Part shown: one piece after another, positions 43,980 to 55,392 of the stretch
Position numbering within the stretch: the stretch's first letter is position 1
Layout of the letters: each line of letters begins with the position of its first letter
Position numbers and translations under genes: made by a program
Notes under the pieces: model-generated
What the model saw: only the letters and a program-made list of their open reading frames with translations
Told to the model about the DNA's origin: nothing
The model's database searches: none
Assembly (NCBI RefSeq): GCF_019279795.1
Contig: NC_056731.1
Coordinates: forward strand, 869,539,175-869,603,174
DNA length: 64,000 nucleotides
Direction of reading: 5' to 3'
DNA from: Protopterus annectens
Taxonomy: Eukaryota; Chordata; Ceratodontiformes; Protopteridae

Positions 43980-46242
43980 CTAGGAATCTGATGTGAGATT
44001 TATCCAGGCCTCCGGGTATAAAGCCAAGCAACCCCCGACTGCCTCCAGAGCAGGACAGCCGGGCCTCCACTCAGGAGTGCTGAAAGGGCTTTCCAGGGGC
44101 GGTATCCCTGTCGCCCTGGTTTTGCGGACCCCCTCTGACGCCTGAGCGGCGTCTTCCATTTCTTCCCCCTCCTCTGCCTCTGAAGGGGGTATCACTAGGT
44201 GCAGACTGGAAAGCTCCCAGAGTCTTCTGGAACCACATTTTTCCGCCTCTTTGCCCTTTGGGGTATGGGGTCTGGAGGGGGCAGAAAAACGGACCCCTAT
44301 GGCAGACAGGGTCTTTCCTTCTTGCTCACACCTACTGAGTGTCTCCTTCACTTTGGGCCCAAACAAGAAGGCACCAAAGGGGGCATTAGCAAAGGAAGAC
44401 TTAAAGGCTTCCGCAAAGGAGCACAGGCGCATCCAGGATTGTCGCCGTAGAGACATCGCTGAGGCTGCTGCCCTACTTGAACCCTCGGCCGCATATGAAA
44501 TGAGCCTCATGTACAAGTTAACTATCGAAGTAAGGGTGTTGAGCTGTGCTGTCACCTTGTCTGAGACAGCAGCATCTGTATTACCCTGGAGAGTATTCTC
44601 CCAACTCCTTAATGAGATCTCTCTGAAGGTGCGTAAGGTAGTTCAGCGATCGTATGGTAAAAGTCGCTGAACTAAAAACGCGCTTCCCATACCTGTCCAT
44701 AGTCCTAGAATCCTTGTTAGGAGGATGGACAGAGGAAGATGCTTCGGACATTTCCTTCTTGGTGGCTGCCGCCACCACCATAGCATCGACTGGGACTCCC
44801 TTGGTAAGGTAAGCTTTATCTTGGGGGGCAGTAATATATTTATTTGGTCTGCGAGGGACTGGTTCTACGGTATCAGGAGCCTCCCACGCCCTTCGAGCTA
44901 TTAAATCCATTAACTCGAAGGGCGGAGACACCCAGAAAGTGGAAGGTAGAGCCCCAAAGGCCTTCAGCAACACCGACTCGTCCTCAGTGGGGGCAAGTGT
45001 CTGCCAGCCCCCCCTCTATTTTAGAATTTCTAGGATGTCCGCTAAAGAGGCATCCTCAGGGGAGGACTGTGGGGACCCCTCTGACTCATCCAGGTCGGTG
45101 TCAGATATCAATGATTCCTGTGGGGAATCAACGTGCCTCCTCTTGCACAATTTCTTCCTCGGGACTTCATCAGAGGTGGCATCTGGTGAAGCTTCCGAGG
45201 AACAGGGTACACCCCCTCTGGGGCTGGCTGAGGCATTGGGTCTCTACGATTGGTGGGGATCGAAGGTGCAGAAACAGAACTCGGTCCCTTCAGGGAAAGA
45301 GAAGAGGTATCTGATGATGTGAGTGTCTGACCAGACAAAACCTTCCTCATGGCGAAGGCACCGGAGCCCCGGGCCAAGGACTCTACCTGATCCGAAGAAC
45401 ACGGTAGCTTCCCGGGCACCGGAACCACGGGCTCCGACCCAGAAGACTGAGCTGAACTAATCTGCGCCGAGGCCCCGAGGGGGAGAGTTGGTACCGAAAG
45501 CTCTGTTCGACTCTCCATCCTGGAACCCAGGAGAGAATGTCGGCTCCGAGGGTGTCGAGGTTAGTGGTGCCGAGGATGGCTTCAGCTCCGGGGGATCCAC
45601 AATTATCAGCTCCTCGACTCCTGGCTTCGATGACTCGATGGGTCTCTAAGGAGGAAATGTAGATGTGACGGGGAGGGCTTCAAGTTTCGAAACCAACTGG
45701 GACGAAACTGCAATAAGTCTGGATAGAGCAGTGTTCTCCATAAGCTTCTGCACCAATCGATCCACATCAGAGTCTGACATCGCCCTGGAAGAATGGGTCG
45801 AAGGGGCCCAAGAGGTCACCGAGCGAAGGATTGCAGATGGAAGTACCTCTGACACTGGCTCCAAGACCTGGGCCTCGAATAGAGACAACCGTTCAATGCT
45901 CGGTTCCAAGGTCTGTGGAGCCGGCGACCGAATCTGAGCCGAGGTACTCTGAGCTGAAGACTTGGACTCAGATACCTTCGAAGACTTCGACCCCTTCGAA
46001 GACTTCAATGCCTGGTCCGCCTTCTCTAAGGCCTCTTGAAATCGGGCTTTAGAAGGCCCCTCTCGATGATCTTCCTGCGCCTCTCCATCATGATCCTTCC
46101 ACTAAAGGAAGTGACAGATGGAACAATCCTCCTGAAGATGGAGAGGGCCAAGACAGTAGACGCAGGAGGTATGATTGTCCGTAATGGACATTTTTTGACC
46201 ACATTGACAGCGCTTAAAACCTGATTTGGCTTTCTCTGACAT
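43980..46242 (-). pseudogene. DIRS-A4 gag, frameshifted
   Basis: Starts at the Met of SEKAKSGFKRCQCGQKMS (46242). Cys/His cluster: CQCGQKM, DNHTSCVYCLGPLHL, CSICHF. A stop follows within 50 codons. Ser-rich segments at 46008-45646 and 45518-45108, FGALPSTFWVSPPFELM and RRPNKYITAPQDKAYLTK at 44973-44581, and a helical to basic C-terminus at 44555-43980, which runs on into the gag-RT overlap (PEAWINLTSDS). Several frame changes. Confidence 0.82.
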
Positions 46243-46579
46243 GTTTAAGCTAAGTACTAAGACAGTAGAAATGTATCTATTATAGAAAACGGCACTACAA
46301 AACACACTAAACTGTAGGAGTAAAATACAAGACAGCAAAACACCCATAGTAAATATATATATATAAAAAATACAGCAAATATATGTATAAATGTAGGACA
46401 GAGATAAATGGCCCAACGCCTAAGAGCAGTCTCTCTAACAACTAAGCTAAATATCAAAGAAGATATATATCTAACACACACACACTATCTAAAGTCTACT
46501 AAATTTTTACAGGTAACTATTAAGCAATATCAACATTTTAAGTAATAAAGTTTTACTGGCCCGAGCTTTCTCTCGACGC

Positions 46580-46752
46580 GATCTGTTGCAGCGGCAAACT
46601 AGATCTGAAGGACAGCAGCAGGGGATCATGGGATAGGGACTGTGCCTCGAGCTTCTCTTAGATGCAGAGCTTGCGATGTGGCGGACTCGGAGCCGAAGGT
46701 CGGCTCCAAACCCGTGCGCAAGAACAAACGGCGAGATTGAACAATTTCACAT
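46580..46752 (-). repeat. DIRS-A4 right (5') inverted terminal repeat
   Basis: gcggcaaactagatctgaag, 'catgggatagggactgtgcc', 'agccgaaggtcggctccaaa', ending cggcgagattgaacaatttcacat. Inverted copy of about 35110-35270. Confidence 0.83.
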
Positions 46753-48650
46753 TGATATCCATCACTGGTTTACTGAGGGATGGTAAAGGAGAGATTAGGT
46801 AATTAGCTAGGCTGCTAGGTTCAGTGTTTGAAGCCGATGGGGCAGAATCTGGTTCTCCTGCTGAGACAGTAGAGTAGGAGTCTGAGGCAGGTGCCATGGG
46901 GCCAACAGTGACACACTGCGCAAGAGGGGGTACCAGTGTTAACATGGCCAGTCTGGTGCAACCAAAATTGTCATTGGTTTGTCTTGCTTGATCTTTAGTG
47001 GTACCTTGGAGCAGAGGAGGAAAGGCATAAACTGATAGTTTTTTCCAGCTGAAGGACAGAGCATCCACTTACCAAGCTTGTCTGTGGGGAGTCCTTGTGC
47101 AAAATTTGTCCAATTGATAGTTCTGGTGGGAGGCAAACAGGTCTATATCTGGGCTCCCCCATTTGCTTGTCAACATGTTGAAAATCCTTGGTTCCAGTTT
47201 CCAGTCGTTTGGGTCCATGAGGTTTCTGCTTAGTTCGTCTGCCAGTGTATTTAGTTTCCCTGGCCGGAATTGAGCCTGTAGATGCACTTGGTAACTCAAG
47301 GCTGTGTTCCACAATGCCATGGCTAGTCTGCAGAGGGGGTAGGAATGCGTACCCCCTGCTTGTTTATGTACCACAACAGTGGTGTTGCCCGTCTTTACCA
47401 TTAATTGTCCTGGAAGAATGTGGTCCTTGAAAGCTGTCAGAGAGCATTCCGTACAGCTAACATTTCTTTTTGATTGATATGCAGGTGCATATGACTTGGA
47501 TTCCATTTGCCCTGAATGCACTTCCCTGCCAGTTGAGCCCCCCATGCATAGTCTGATGCGTCGGTTAGGGTTTGGGCGGCAGGGGGTAGTGTGAATGGAA
47601 GTCTCTTGTTTTGGTGGCAGGCCTCTGCCCACCAAAGGAACTCTAGGCATACGCAAGGTATGATAGGAATCATTGCTTCTAGCTCCTGAGAATGTTGACA
47701 CCATAGTTTTTTCAGATACCACTGTAGTTTCTTCATATGCAGTCTTGCATATGGAATTAGAAGAATGCAGGAGGCCATGAACCCCAAGGCTTGTAGTATT
47801 TGCCTTGCAGATAGCAGGGATTTTGTGGCCACTTGTTTGAAGTAAGTTGTCAAATTAGTTTCTCTGGCATGAGGAAAGCCACCTGGGAAGTTGTACTCAA
47901 GCTTGCTCCCAGGAATATAATTTGTTGACAGGGTACCAGGTCTGATTTCTTTTCGTTTATGGTGAACCCCAGACAAATTATCACCCTTTGTACAAAGATC
48001 ACATTTCAAAAGTTCGTCCTGGCTTTCTGTCTGAATTAGACAATTGTCCAGGTATGGGTACATTTGAATGTTTCTTTGCCTGCAAAATGCAATGACTGGA
48101 GCTAGGCACTTTTTGAATACACTGGGCGCAGCAGATAAGCAAAAGGGCAGTGCAGAGAACATGCAGCCTGCTTTGAAGCATAGGTATCTTCTGCAAGATT
48201 CCCTGACTGGGATGTGCAGGTATGCTTCCTTTAAATCTAGTGTTGCCAACCAGGCATCTTTGCCTAGCATAGGAAGCAACTGATGAAGAGTCAGCATCCT
48301 GAATTTTGGAATCACCAAAAAGGTGTTAAGAGTAGACAGGTCCAGGACATGATGCCATGAATAGTCTTTTCTGGGTACCAGGAAAAGTCTTGAGTAGAAA
48401 CCTTGTCCCTTTTCCTCTTCTGGTACCAACTGAATAGCCCCTATATGCAAGAGAGAGAGTACCTATTTTGGGGCCTCTGCCACTGATTTGGAGGTGGATC
48501 CAGCTAACCTTTTGGAGTTGGTAACTTGTGGAAGTGAAATCTGTATCCTTGGGACACTACATTTAAAAACCCATTTGTCCTGGGTAATGAGTCCCCAGTT
48601 CTTTGCATGAAGTGCAATCTTTCCCCCCAAAGGGGCAGACAGCTGAGAAG
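46753..48650 (-). pseudogene. DIRS-B3 reverse transcriptase-RNase H, frameshifted
   Basis: 48450-47437 (337 codons) carries RT: FYSRLFLVPRKD, VLDLSTLNTFLVIPKFRMLT, TLDLKEAYLHIPVRESC, LPFCLSAAPSVFKKCLAP, YPYLDNCLIQTESQDE. The box reads YLDN instead of YLDD, so a catalytic Asp is lost. RNase H: LTDASDYAWGAQLAG, HINQKEMLAVRNAL. Extension: SPDIDLFASHQNYQ (47170-47130), YAFPP in 47068-46960, then the start of the recombinase up to the A4 junction. Confidence 0.87.
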
Positions 48651-48969
48651 TGCTTGGAAGTTTTAAAAAGAAGATTAAACCAAAGATACGCAGGGTAGAC
48701 TAAGTGCACGGATCAAACCATTGTAACAAAGAGTCCAAAAAGAAATCCAGCACAAGGGAAAGATGAAAATTCTTAGAAGTTTATTGTGGCAAACCCCATA
48801 TACATAATATCTACAGTAAACCGGTTTTGGCTGACAATTCAAGCCTTCTTCAGTGCAACAACATGTATTCATTAGAGCAAACCCGGATTACTGCTTATAT
48901 ACACAGATTAGCCAGAAAGGCTTAATAGCTTAATTGGAGTGATTCATCAGTCAGTTAATCCAAACCAAA

Positions 48970-49290
48970 AATTAGCTTAACTCATTCAGGCCTGGTTTAA
49001 ACAGAGCACCTAGCCTGATTATCCAAGAAGATTCTTTATTATTTAATATATTGTGCCATCCAGCTTTGGATGTCATATTCATTTGTATTTTGTCTATGAT
49101 AGTAAAGGTGAATTTAGCAGTTGTGTGTGTTAGAGTGTGTTTGTAAAGGGCGTAGAAGAGATCCTTTTGTTTCTAATTTCACTTAAATGCTCACTAATTC
49201 GGTGTCTGAAAGGTCTGGACGTTTGTCCAACATAAAATGAGGAACAAAAGCAGGTGGCCAAATAGATAATCTAATCACTGCTGCAATTAC
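48970..49290 (-). pseudogene. PLE-a GIY-YIG endonuclease domain
   Basis: IYLATCFC...FYVGQTSRPFRHRISEHL matches the two strands of the GIY-YIG fold with the conserved Arg. A stop and a frame change near 49125 lead to FTFTIIDKIQMNM and then SWIIRLGALFKPGLNELS, the usual PLE endonuclease C-terminus. In PLEs this domain nicks DNA for target-primed reverse transcription. Upstream Cys residues (CGHCSACSH) form the linker finger. Confidence 0.8.
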
Positions 49291-49499
49291 CAAAACATCT
49301 GATTTGGTAAATCTTGGATGTGTTACAGCTAATAAATTCCTTGGTTTGAAGTATGTGTGAACAAGCACTACAATGACCGCACAGAACACATCCTAATAAT
49401 GTATCAACAAATAGAGTTTTCTGTAAGGTGATAGGTGGATTATAAAGTTTATAAGGAGTTAAGTGTGAATTAATAGTTCTACCTCTACGGTAAGAAAAT

Positions 49500-50640
49500 A
49501 AACACCTGGGATTAAGTAATCTATTCAGTTGGTCATGGGAAAGCAAAATGTCCCAATGATTCTTAATAATGTTTTTAAACCTGTAGGTGTTAGCCCCAAA
49601 GGTAGTAACTAACCTGATGGGTTGTGAATTCTTTGTGGTAACCTGAGTAGTTCTGTCTTTGTATTCTAAAAGTTGAGATCTGTCGAGCTGATTCACCTGA
49701 GTTACTGTTCAAGAAATGCAATCCTCTTGATAGCCGCTGGTAAGCAGCCTATTAGTTAGATCCTGTTGGCAGGCTTGGAGAGTTTGTTCGGAGGAACATA
49801 TACGTTTAATGCGTAGATATTGTGATTTTGGAAGGTTGTTGATGTGGCGAGGGTGATAACTAGAGGCATGTAATAGGGTATTGTATTCTGGAAATTTCCT
49901 ATGTACCCGTGTCTCTAAAGTGTGATCTTCCTGTCTAGTTATGGTAACATCCAAAAATGTAATTTGAAGGAACTCTGTGTAATGTAAACTGAACACCCCT
50001 TTGTTCTCATTAAGATATCGAATGAATTCATGCACATATAGCTGGTTCCCCCGCCACACCATCCAACCAGTCATCCAAATATAGTCTCCAGATATCTAGC
50101 TGTTCAAGAAAAAGATTATGACTATCATCATATATTAGCTGTTCCTCCTAAAAACCCATAAACAAATCAGCAAAAATAGGAGCAAAAGATGCTCTCATTG
50201 CTGTGCCATGAACCTGCCAATATGATTTGCCATGGAAATAAAAAAAAAACATTTTTTGTCAGCACATGTTCAGTTAGAGAAATAAGGAGCGTGTTGAACC
50301 CAGGAGTGTACAGTTGTGATTTTTCAAGCCAATATTGAATGGCCTGTAATTCGGCCTAATATGGTATATTAGTATACAGAGAAGTGCCATCAAGTGTACA
50401 TAAATACCAGTCTGGTTCCAATTGTGCATCCTGAATTATAAGAAATTTTGCAGTATCTTTTATCCTAGACCTAACCATAGATAATAAAGGTTGCAAGTAT
50501 TCAGTGAGGAAGGCAGATAAAGGTTCAGTTAAAGATCCCTTCCCTGACACAATAGGTCATCCCGGAGGACAGGTGGAATGCTTGTGTAGCTTTGGAAGCA
50601 AGTATAAATATTGGGGTATGGGATCTGACACCTTAAGCTG
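49500..50640 (-). pseudogene. PLE-a reverse transcriptase, frameshifted
   Basis: From high to low coordinates: LPKLHKHSTCPPG with a stop in place of the usual Arg, PIVSGKGSLTEP, WYLCTLDGTSLYTNIPY, then a stop, GTAMRASFAPIFADLFMG (about 50150-50210), YLDD (about 50069-50083), FLQITFLDVTITRQ (50074-49709 frame) and PIRLVTTFGANTYRFKN (49696-49271). Frame changes just after the catalytic YLDD. Confidence 0.83.
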
Positions 50641-50829
50641 TCAGCAGGTCTTCTGATTAAAGGGTCTGTATGAGGTTTTCTTTTGGCTACTGGAGATTCT
50701 TGGGTGGAAAGGGAGTCTAAATCAGTGGCAAAGGATAAATCCTCCTCAGAAGTGCCATTATATGTCTGTACTGTTTTTCTGAGTATTGATCTTGGTCTCT
50801 TTTTTCTATTAGTTGTTTTGAAACCCAAG

Positions 50830-51424
50830 TCAGAGAAACGTACACCTTAAGTAACAAAGGGTTTCCCCTTTTGATAATCTAGTGTCCCTTTGGAATTTTT
50901 GGGTTTTCTTTTTTACAAGCTTTTCCTCTAATGTTGATAAATCTCTAGCCAAATTGGTTAGATAGCTGCTAAAAAAGCATTCTGACTCGTATACCTTAGC
51001 CTCTTGACAACTGACAGTGACCTCCCCTATATATTTCTCTATCATTCTTTCATAATAAGCAATCAAGATATCCACGAAAAACATGGATGCTTTATGTTGT
51101 GCTTGGGCCCATTCTTGAGAAAGTTTGTCATCAATTTGACCCACCAGGAGTTGAATCCTGACTCGTAAACCTCATGGTGTAATATCCTTAAGCTTATAAG
51201 CTTTAAATAGTTTCAGGTGCCAAATGTTGGCCCCGAGTGTCCATGTTTTTAGTCAACTTTTGAAATAGTAACCCGCAAAGGTATTTGAGGTCGTCTTTTT
51301 CAAGGGTAGGATTGGTAGAATTGGATGGTTGAAAACCAAAAACCTCTAAATTATCTCTATCAGCTGATAGGCCTTGCAATATCCTCGTGAGATCCATAAT
51401 GTCAAATAGAACAGGATATATCAA
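50830..51424 (-). pseudogene. PLE-a N-terminal region, frameshifted
   Basis: 51424-51203 (DIMDLTRILQGLSADRDN) and 51144-50830 (KASMFFVDILIAYYERMIEK) correspond to one continuous open frame in PLE-b (60400-60900). Function of this region is unknown to me; it is helical and charged. Confidence 0.75.
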
Positions 51425-52075
51425 TAGTTTAAATAATACTGTTGTTGAGCCAACAGATATAAGTAATCAAATACATGAATAACCTTCAAAGTGAATAGGT
51501 CGTGTAAATTGACAAACCAGAATGTCCACTCAATAGAACTCTGATAATGAGCAAAACATGATGCAAGAAAATTTTAATAAATATTCACCAAGTGTTGCCC
51601 CCAACAGCCCTTAAGTTGGGAAAAATAACAAATAGCCCACACCTTCAAGGTCTACAGAACCAAAGTTAAACCTATTAATGATGAAAATCAACTGTGGCCG
51701 ACCTACATCTCAGCCATCTATCATTTATATATTCAATAAGGCCCACTATTCGTGGTAACAAACAAATTGTTACTTTATATGTTTAAATAAAGGGTGACCA
51801 ACATAGTCTCTGCCACCTCACCTAGACATGAAAATTCTTGTCCATTATTCATTAGAGTATGTTAATTGTCTGTCAGACCAGCATTCAATAGGAGTTCCTG
51901 TAGAAAGTACAGTTGTGTACACTTACCATAAATGTAGATGTTAGAGTGTCTTCACTGTTGGGCTTGACTGTAGGGTTCTCCCCTGCCGGCAGGCAGTCCT
52001 CAGTCGGCCAGAATCCCAAAGTCTGGGTCCAGCGTCTGCTGCTCAGCCATGCTCCCTGACGTCAGAGCGCCAGGA

Positions 52076-52083
52076 GTACAAAG
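52076..52083 (+). promoter_or_regulatory. Degenerate TATA position in DIRS-B5 left repeat
   Basis: gtacaaag at the place of tataaaag. The right repeat shows the same change (57231-57238, minus strand), so both copies changed together, as expected if one terminal repeat templates the other. Confidence 0.45.
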
Positions 52084-52264
52084 CTGACAGCAGACGCCAT
52101 GTTCTCCAGTTTTTCTTGCCCCAGATGTCAGGTGTTCCAAAATGAGTAAGATCCCATACCCTTTGCAAATACACCTCAGAAGGGTGAAGAAGGGAACCAC
52201 ACAAAAGAAAAAATAAGAGGGGACAGGAGGGAGGGTAACCCAGAGTGCAATAGTGAAGACACTC

Positions 52265-52325
52265 AAACATCTACATTTATGGTAAGTGTACACAACTGTA
52301 CTATGTTCATCGTGTTTCACTGTTT
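52265..52325 (-). repeat. DIRS-B5 ICR
   Basis: aaacatctacatttatggta, agtgtacacaactgtact, atgttcatcgtgtttcactg. The complement is the right end joined exactly to the left end (gaacat-agtacag). Confidence 0.9.
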
Positions 52326-52399
52326 CAGTCATGACTGTAGGGTTGAATCCCAAAGCAGAATAAAAGGGAGTTGGTCATAAAGTAGAGGGGGCGGCTAAA

Positions 52400-53420
52400 A
52401 GGCCCTGCAAGACTGCAGAAGCAAAGCCTGCCCTAGACTTAGAGTAGAGAGGTAGATTGTAGTGCTTAGTAAAAGTATGCACTGAACTCCAAGTTGCAGC
52501 TTCCAAAATGTCTTTGGTAGGAACTCCCCTGAGGAAGGCAGCTGAAGTGGCAGCAGCTCTGGTAGAGTGAGTCCTTATACTCCCTGGGATTTACTTTCCA
52601 TGGTGTGAATAGCAAAATCTAATTCCATGAGCAAGCCATTTAGAAATGGTCAGTTTTGAAATGGCTTTACTTTGGGAACTTGAAGCATAAGAAACAAACA
52701 ATTGCTCTGATTTCCAGACGTCCTTAGTTCTGGTCCAGGTAAAAACGTAGTTGTCTGTGTACATCCAAGGAATACAAGATCCTTTCCCCCTTATTTTGAG
52801 GACTAGGGAAAAAAGTTGGCAAGTGAATAGTTTGATTTAAAGCCACTTTGGAAACCACCTTAGGCATGAAAGTAGGATTAGTCCATAAAGACACCCTGTC
52901 TTGATGAAAAATAATATAAGGTTCCACAGCCATGAGAGCTTGCAACTCCGAAACTCTCCTGGCAGAGGTCAGAGCTAACAGGATGGCTGTCTTCCAAGAT
53001 AAAAACTTGATGTCAGATGTGGCAGCAGGCTCAAAAGGAGGTAAGGTGAGTTTTTCCAAAACATAGTTGAGATCCCAAGCAGGAATGGGTGGAGATCTAG
53101 GGGGCCTTAAGTTCTTAGCTCCTCTGAGAAACTGTCTCATGAGCTGGTGGGAAAAGATTGGAGGGTCTGTATTATAATGAGCAGAAATAGCAGAGGCATG
53201 TATCTTTATGGAAGAGAAACTGTCAGGTAAAGTAAAATCAGAGGAATGTTAGGGATAAGAGGATCCGAATCCTGAGCCTGCATCCAGGGGCAAAATCTTT
53301 TCCATTTTCCTGCATAAGATTTTCTAGTGCTAGGACGTCTGGCTTCTAAAATGACATCCATAACCTGCTTGGGTAGGAAAGAATGAATCATAGACCCTGG
53401 ATTAACCAGGCCGCCAGGCT
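52400..53420 (-). pseudogene. DIRS-B5 tyrosine recombinase, frameshifted
   Basis: 53682-53206 carries ARRPSTRKSYAGKWKRFCPW. 53140-52724 carries WDLNYVLEKLTLPPFEPA, LTSARRVSELQAL (Arg) and LDVHRQLRFYLDQN, then shifts. The C-terminal part at about 52600-52430 reads RTHSTRAAATSAA (H-x-x-R) and VHTFTKHYNLP (Tyr) without a long frame. All catalytic residues remain but are in different frames. Confidence 0.87.
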
Positions 53421-55200
53421 GAGAGTTTTGACATGGGAGTGCAGAACCTGACCCTGGTGTTGGAACAGAAGGTTCGGAGTCTGTGGTAAAACCCAAGGAG
53501 GCTCCAGAGAAAGGTTTTTCAGTGTTGGGTACCAGAACTGTCGAGGCCAATTTGGGGCCAGCAAAATTATCTTGGGCTTGTCCTGTTTGATCTTTAATAA
53601 CACCCGTGGAAGAGGAGGTAGAGGCGGGAAGGCATACCCCAAGAGGTTTCTCCAACTGAATGATAGTGCATCCACTTTCCAAGCTAGTTCATGGAATGTC
53701 CTGGTGCAAAAAATCTGAAGTTGATGATTGAGGTGGGATGCAAAGAGGTCTCTGAGGACATCCACAGACTGCTGTAATCATCTTGAATATTTTGGTGTCC
53801 AGCATCCATTCGTCTGGGTCCGACAGGTTTCTGCTCAGACTGTCTGCCAGGAAGTTTTGCTTCCCTGGTAGAAACGGAGCTTGAAGGTCCAGTTTGCAAG
53901 CTAGAGCTGTGTTCCATAGATTCATGGCTAGTCTGCAAAGGGGATAGGAATGTGATCCACCTTGCTTGTTTATGTACCACATAACTGTGGTGTCTGTCCG
54001 TACCAGTAGGTGTCCTGGTTGTAGAAGATACCTGAAGGCCAATAGAGCGTTCTGAACGGCTAACATTTCCTTTAAAATGATATGCAGGTGCTTCTGATCC
54101 TTTGTCCAAAGGCCCTGCAGACAGTTGCCCTGCAAATGGGTTCCCCATGCATAATCTGAGGCGTCCGTGGTTAGTATCTGACTGGCTGGAGGCAGACTGA
54201 AGGGTTTTCCTTTGTTTAGGGTACATGCCTTGGACCACCAAAGGAATTCCTTTTGAAGACAAGGCAGGACGGTGATCTGTATGTCTAAACTGTGGTAATG
54301 CTGAGACCAACTGTATTTTCCTCATATGTAGTCTTGCATATGGTACGAGAAGGATGCAGGAAGCCATGTAACCCAAAGCCTGCAGGAATTTCCTTGTAGA
54401 TAGCTGAGTTAATGTTGCCAAAGTTTTGAAAGTTGAAGCCAGCTGTAATCGTTTTTCGTATGTCAGAAATGCTATCTGGGTTGTTGTGTTTAGAAGAGCA
54501 CCCAGAAAAGTTATCTGTTGTGAGGGAGTCAAATTTGACTTTTTTATGTTTACAGTGAATCCCAGGAACTTGAGAAGATTCTGAACAAATTCTAGATGCT
54601 GGAGTAAGACCATCCTTGCTGTCTGCCTGAATAAGACAGTCGTCCAGATAAGGGTAAATTTGAATTCCCTTGAGTCTGCAATAAGCTACTACTGGAGCCA
54701 GGCATTTGGTGAAGACCCTGGGCGCAGTAGACAATCCAAAGGGCAGTGCAGAGAATTGATAGTGCCTCGATCCGGCCTTGAACCTGAGGTATTTTCTGCA
54801 TTCCTGCCTGATGGGAATGTGTAAATATGCCTCCTTTAAATCCAAAGTTACCATCCATGCATTTTTGGTCAGCATTGGAAGTAGCTGCTGTAGAGTAAGC
54901 ATCTTGAATTTTGGTATCTCGAGAAAGGTGTTCAAGACTGACAAATCCAGAATGGGTCTCCACGAATTTTGCTTTCTGGGGACTAGAAAGAGCCTTGAGT
55001 AAAAACCTTGTCCCATTTCTGAAAGTGGAACCAGTTCTATGGCTTTCATAGCCAAGAGGGCTTCCACCTGGTTTAAGGCCTCTAACCATTGATGTTTTGG
55101 AAGATCTGGCCATCCGCTTGGTCTTGGTAGGGTATGAAAATGGAATTTGTAACCTTGAAACCACATCCAGAACCCACTTGTCTTGGGTTATACGAGTCCA
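53400..55200 (-). pseudogene. DIRS-B5 reverse transcriptase-RNase H, frameshifted
   Basis: 55166-54285: SRLFLVPRKQNSWRPILDLS, VTLDLKEAYLHIPIRQEC, LPFGLSTAPRVFTKCLAP, YPYLDDCLIQADSKDG, then a shift. 54613-54270: FLGALLNTTTQIAFLTYEKR. RNase H and onward in 54135-53689: HIILKEMLAVQNAL, RTDTTVMWYINKQGGSHSYP (one Asn of the TDNTT motif is gone). Extension in 53765-53388: DLFASHLNHQ, YAFPPLPPLPRVL, LLAPNWPRQFWYP. Confidence 0.87.
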
Positions 55201-55392
55201 ATTTAGGTGAAAAAGAGAAAGTTTTCCTCAGAGAGGGGCTTCCAGGCAAGAAGTTCCTGCAGCCCAACAGAGGGAGTTCATTGAGCCTGTTTTCTGTGAG
55301 CTTCCGGCCTGTCCTCTCCTCCCCTAGGGGTGGAAGCAGTCCACTGTCTTGGTCTATAAGAGGCTTGCGTTTGAGGCCTTCCTCGGGAGCGT

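Larger units (their letters stand above)
35077..46752 (-). mobile_element. DIRS-A4: family A element nested in DIRS-B3, itself split by DIRS-B4
   Basis: Left end aaagaagttatgttcttacc, right end gaacaatttcacat, ICR about 35475-35560. Without the nested B4 (35613-41166) it is 6122 bp, almost the length of A1 and A2. Gag 46242-43980, RT-RNase H about 43960-42185, YR about 42200-41167. B4 entered just outside the YR stop, between the YR gene and the ICR. Frames are broken. Confidence 0.93.
33571..48663 (-). mobile_element. DIRS-B3: family B element, split by DIRS-A4 and cut off by a PLE
   Basis: Left end agtacggttgtgtacac at 33571, ICR at about 33965-34045, YR 34078-35076. It is interrupted by A4 (35077-46752) and resumes at 46753 within the recombinase N-terminus, then RNase H and RT up to about 48650. 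Near 48664 the sequence changes to the 3' end of a PLE; gag and the right terminus are missing here. TATA in the left repeat at 33743-33750. Confidence 0.88.
48664..51905 (-). mobile_element. Penelope-like element, left copy (PLE-a), internally deleted
   Basis: Minus-strand order: N-terminal region (51424-50830), a deletion near 50660, RT (50640 to about 49500), GIY-YIG endonuclease (49290-48970), then a 3' region with 'gcactgaagaaggcttgaat' and 'tgtcagccaaaaccgg', a motif I associate with Penelope-like ends. RT motifs include LPKLHKHSTCPPG, VSGKGSLTEPLSAF, LDGTSLYTNIPY, GTAMRASFAPIFADLFMG and YLDD. Vertebrate PLEs of this kind (Neptune-like) make RT plus GIY-YIG endonuclease. The element abuts DIRS-B3 at about 48664. 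Its upstream part continues beyond DIRS-B5 at 57379-58561. Confidence 0.85.
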
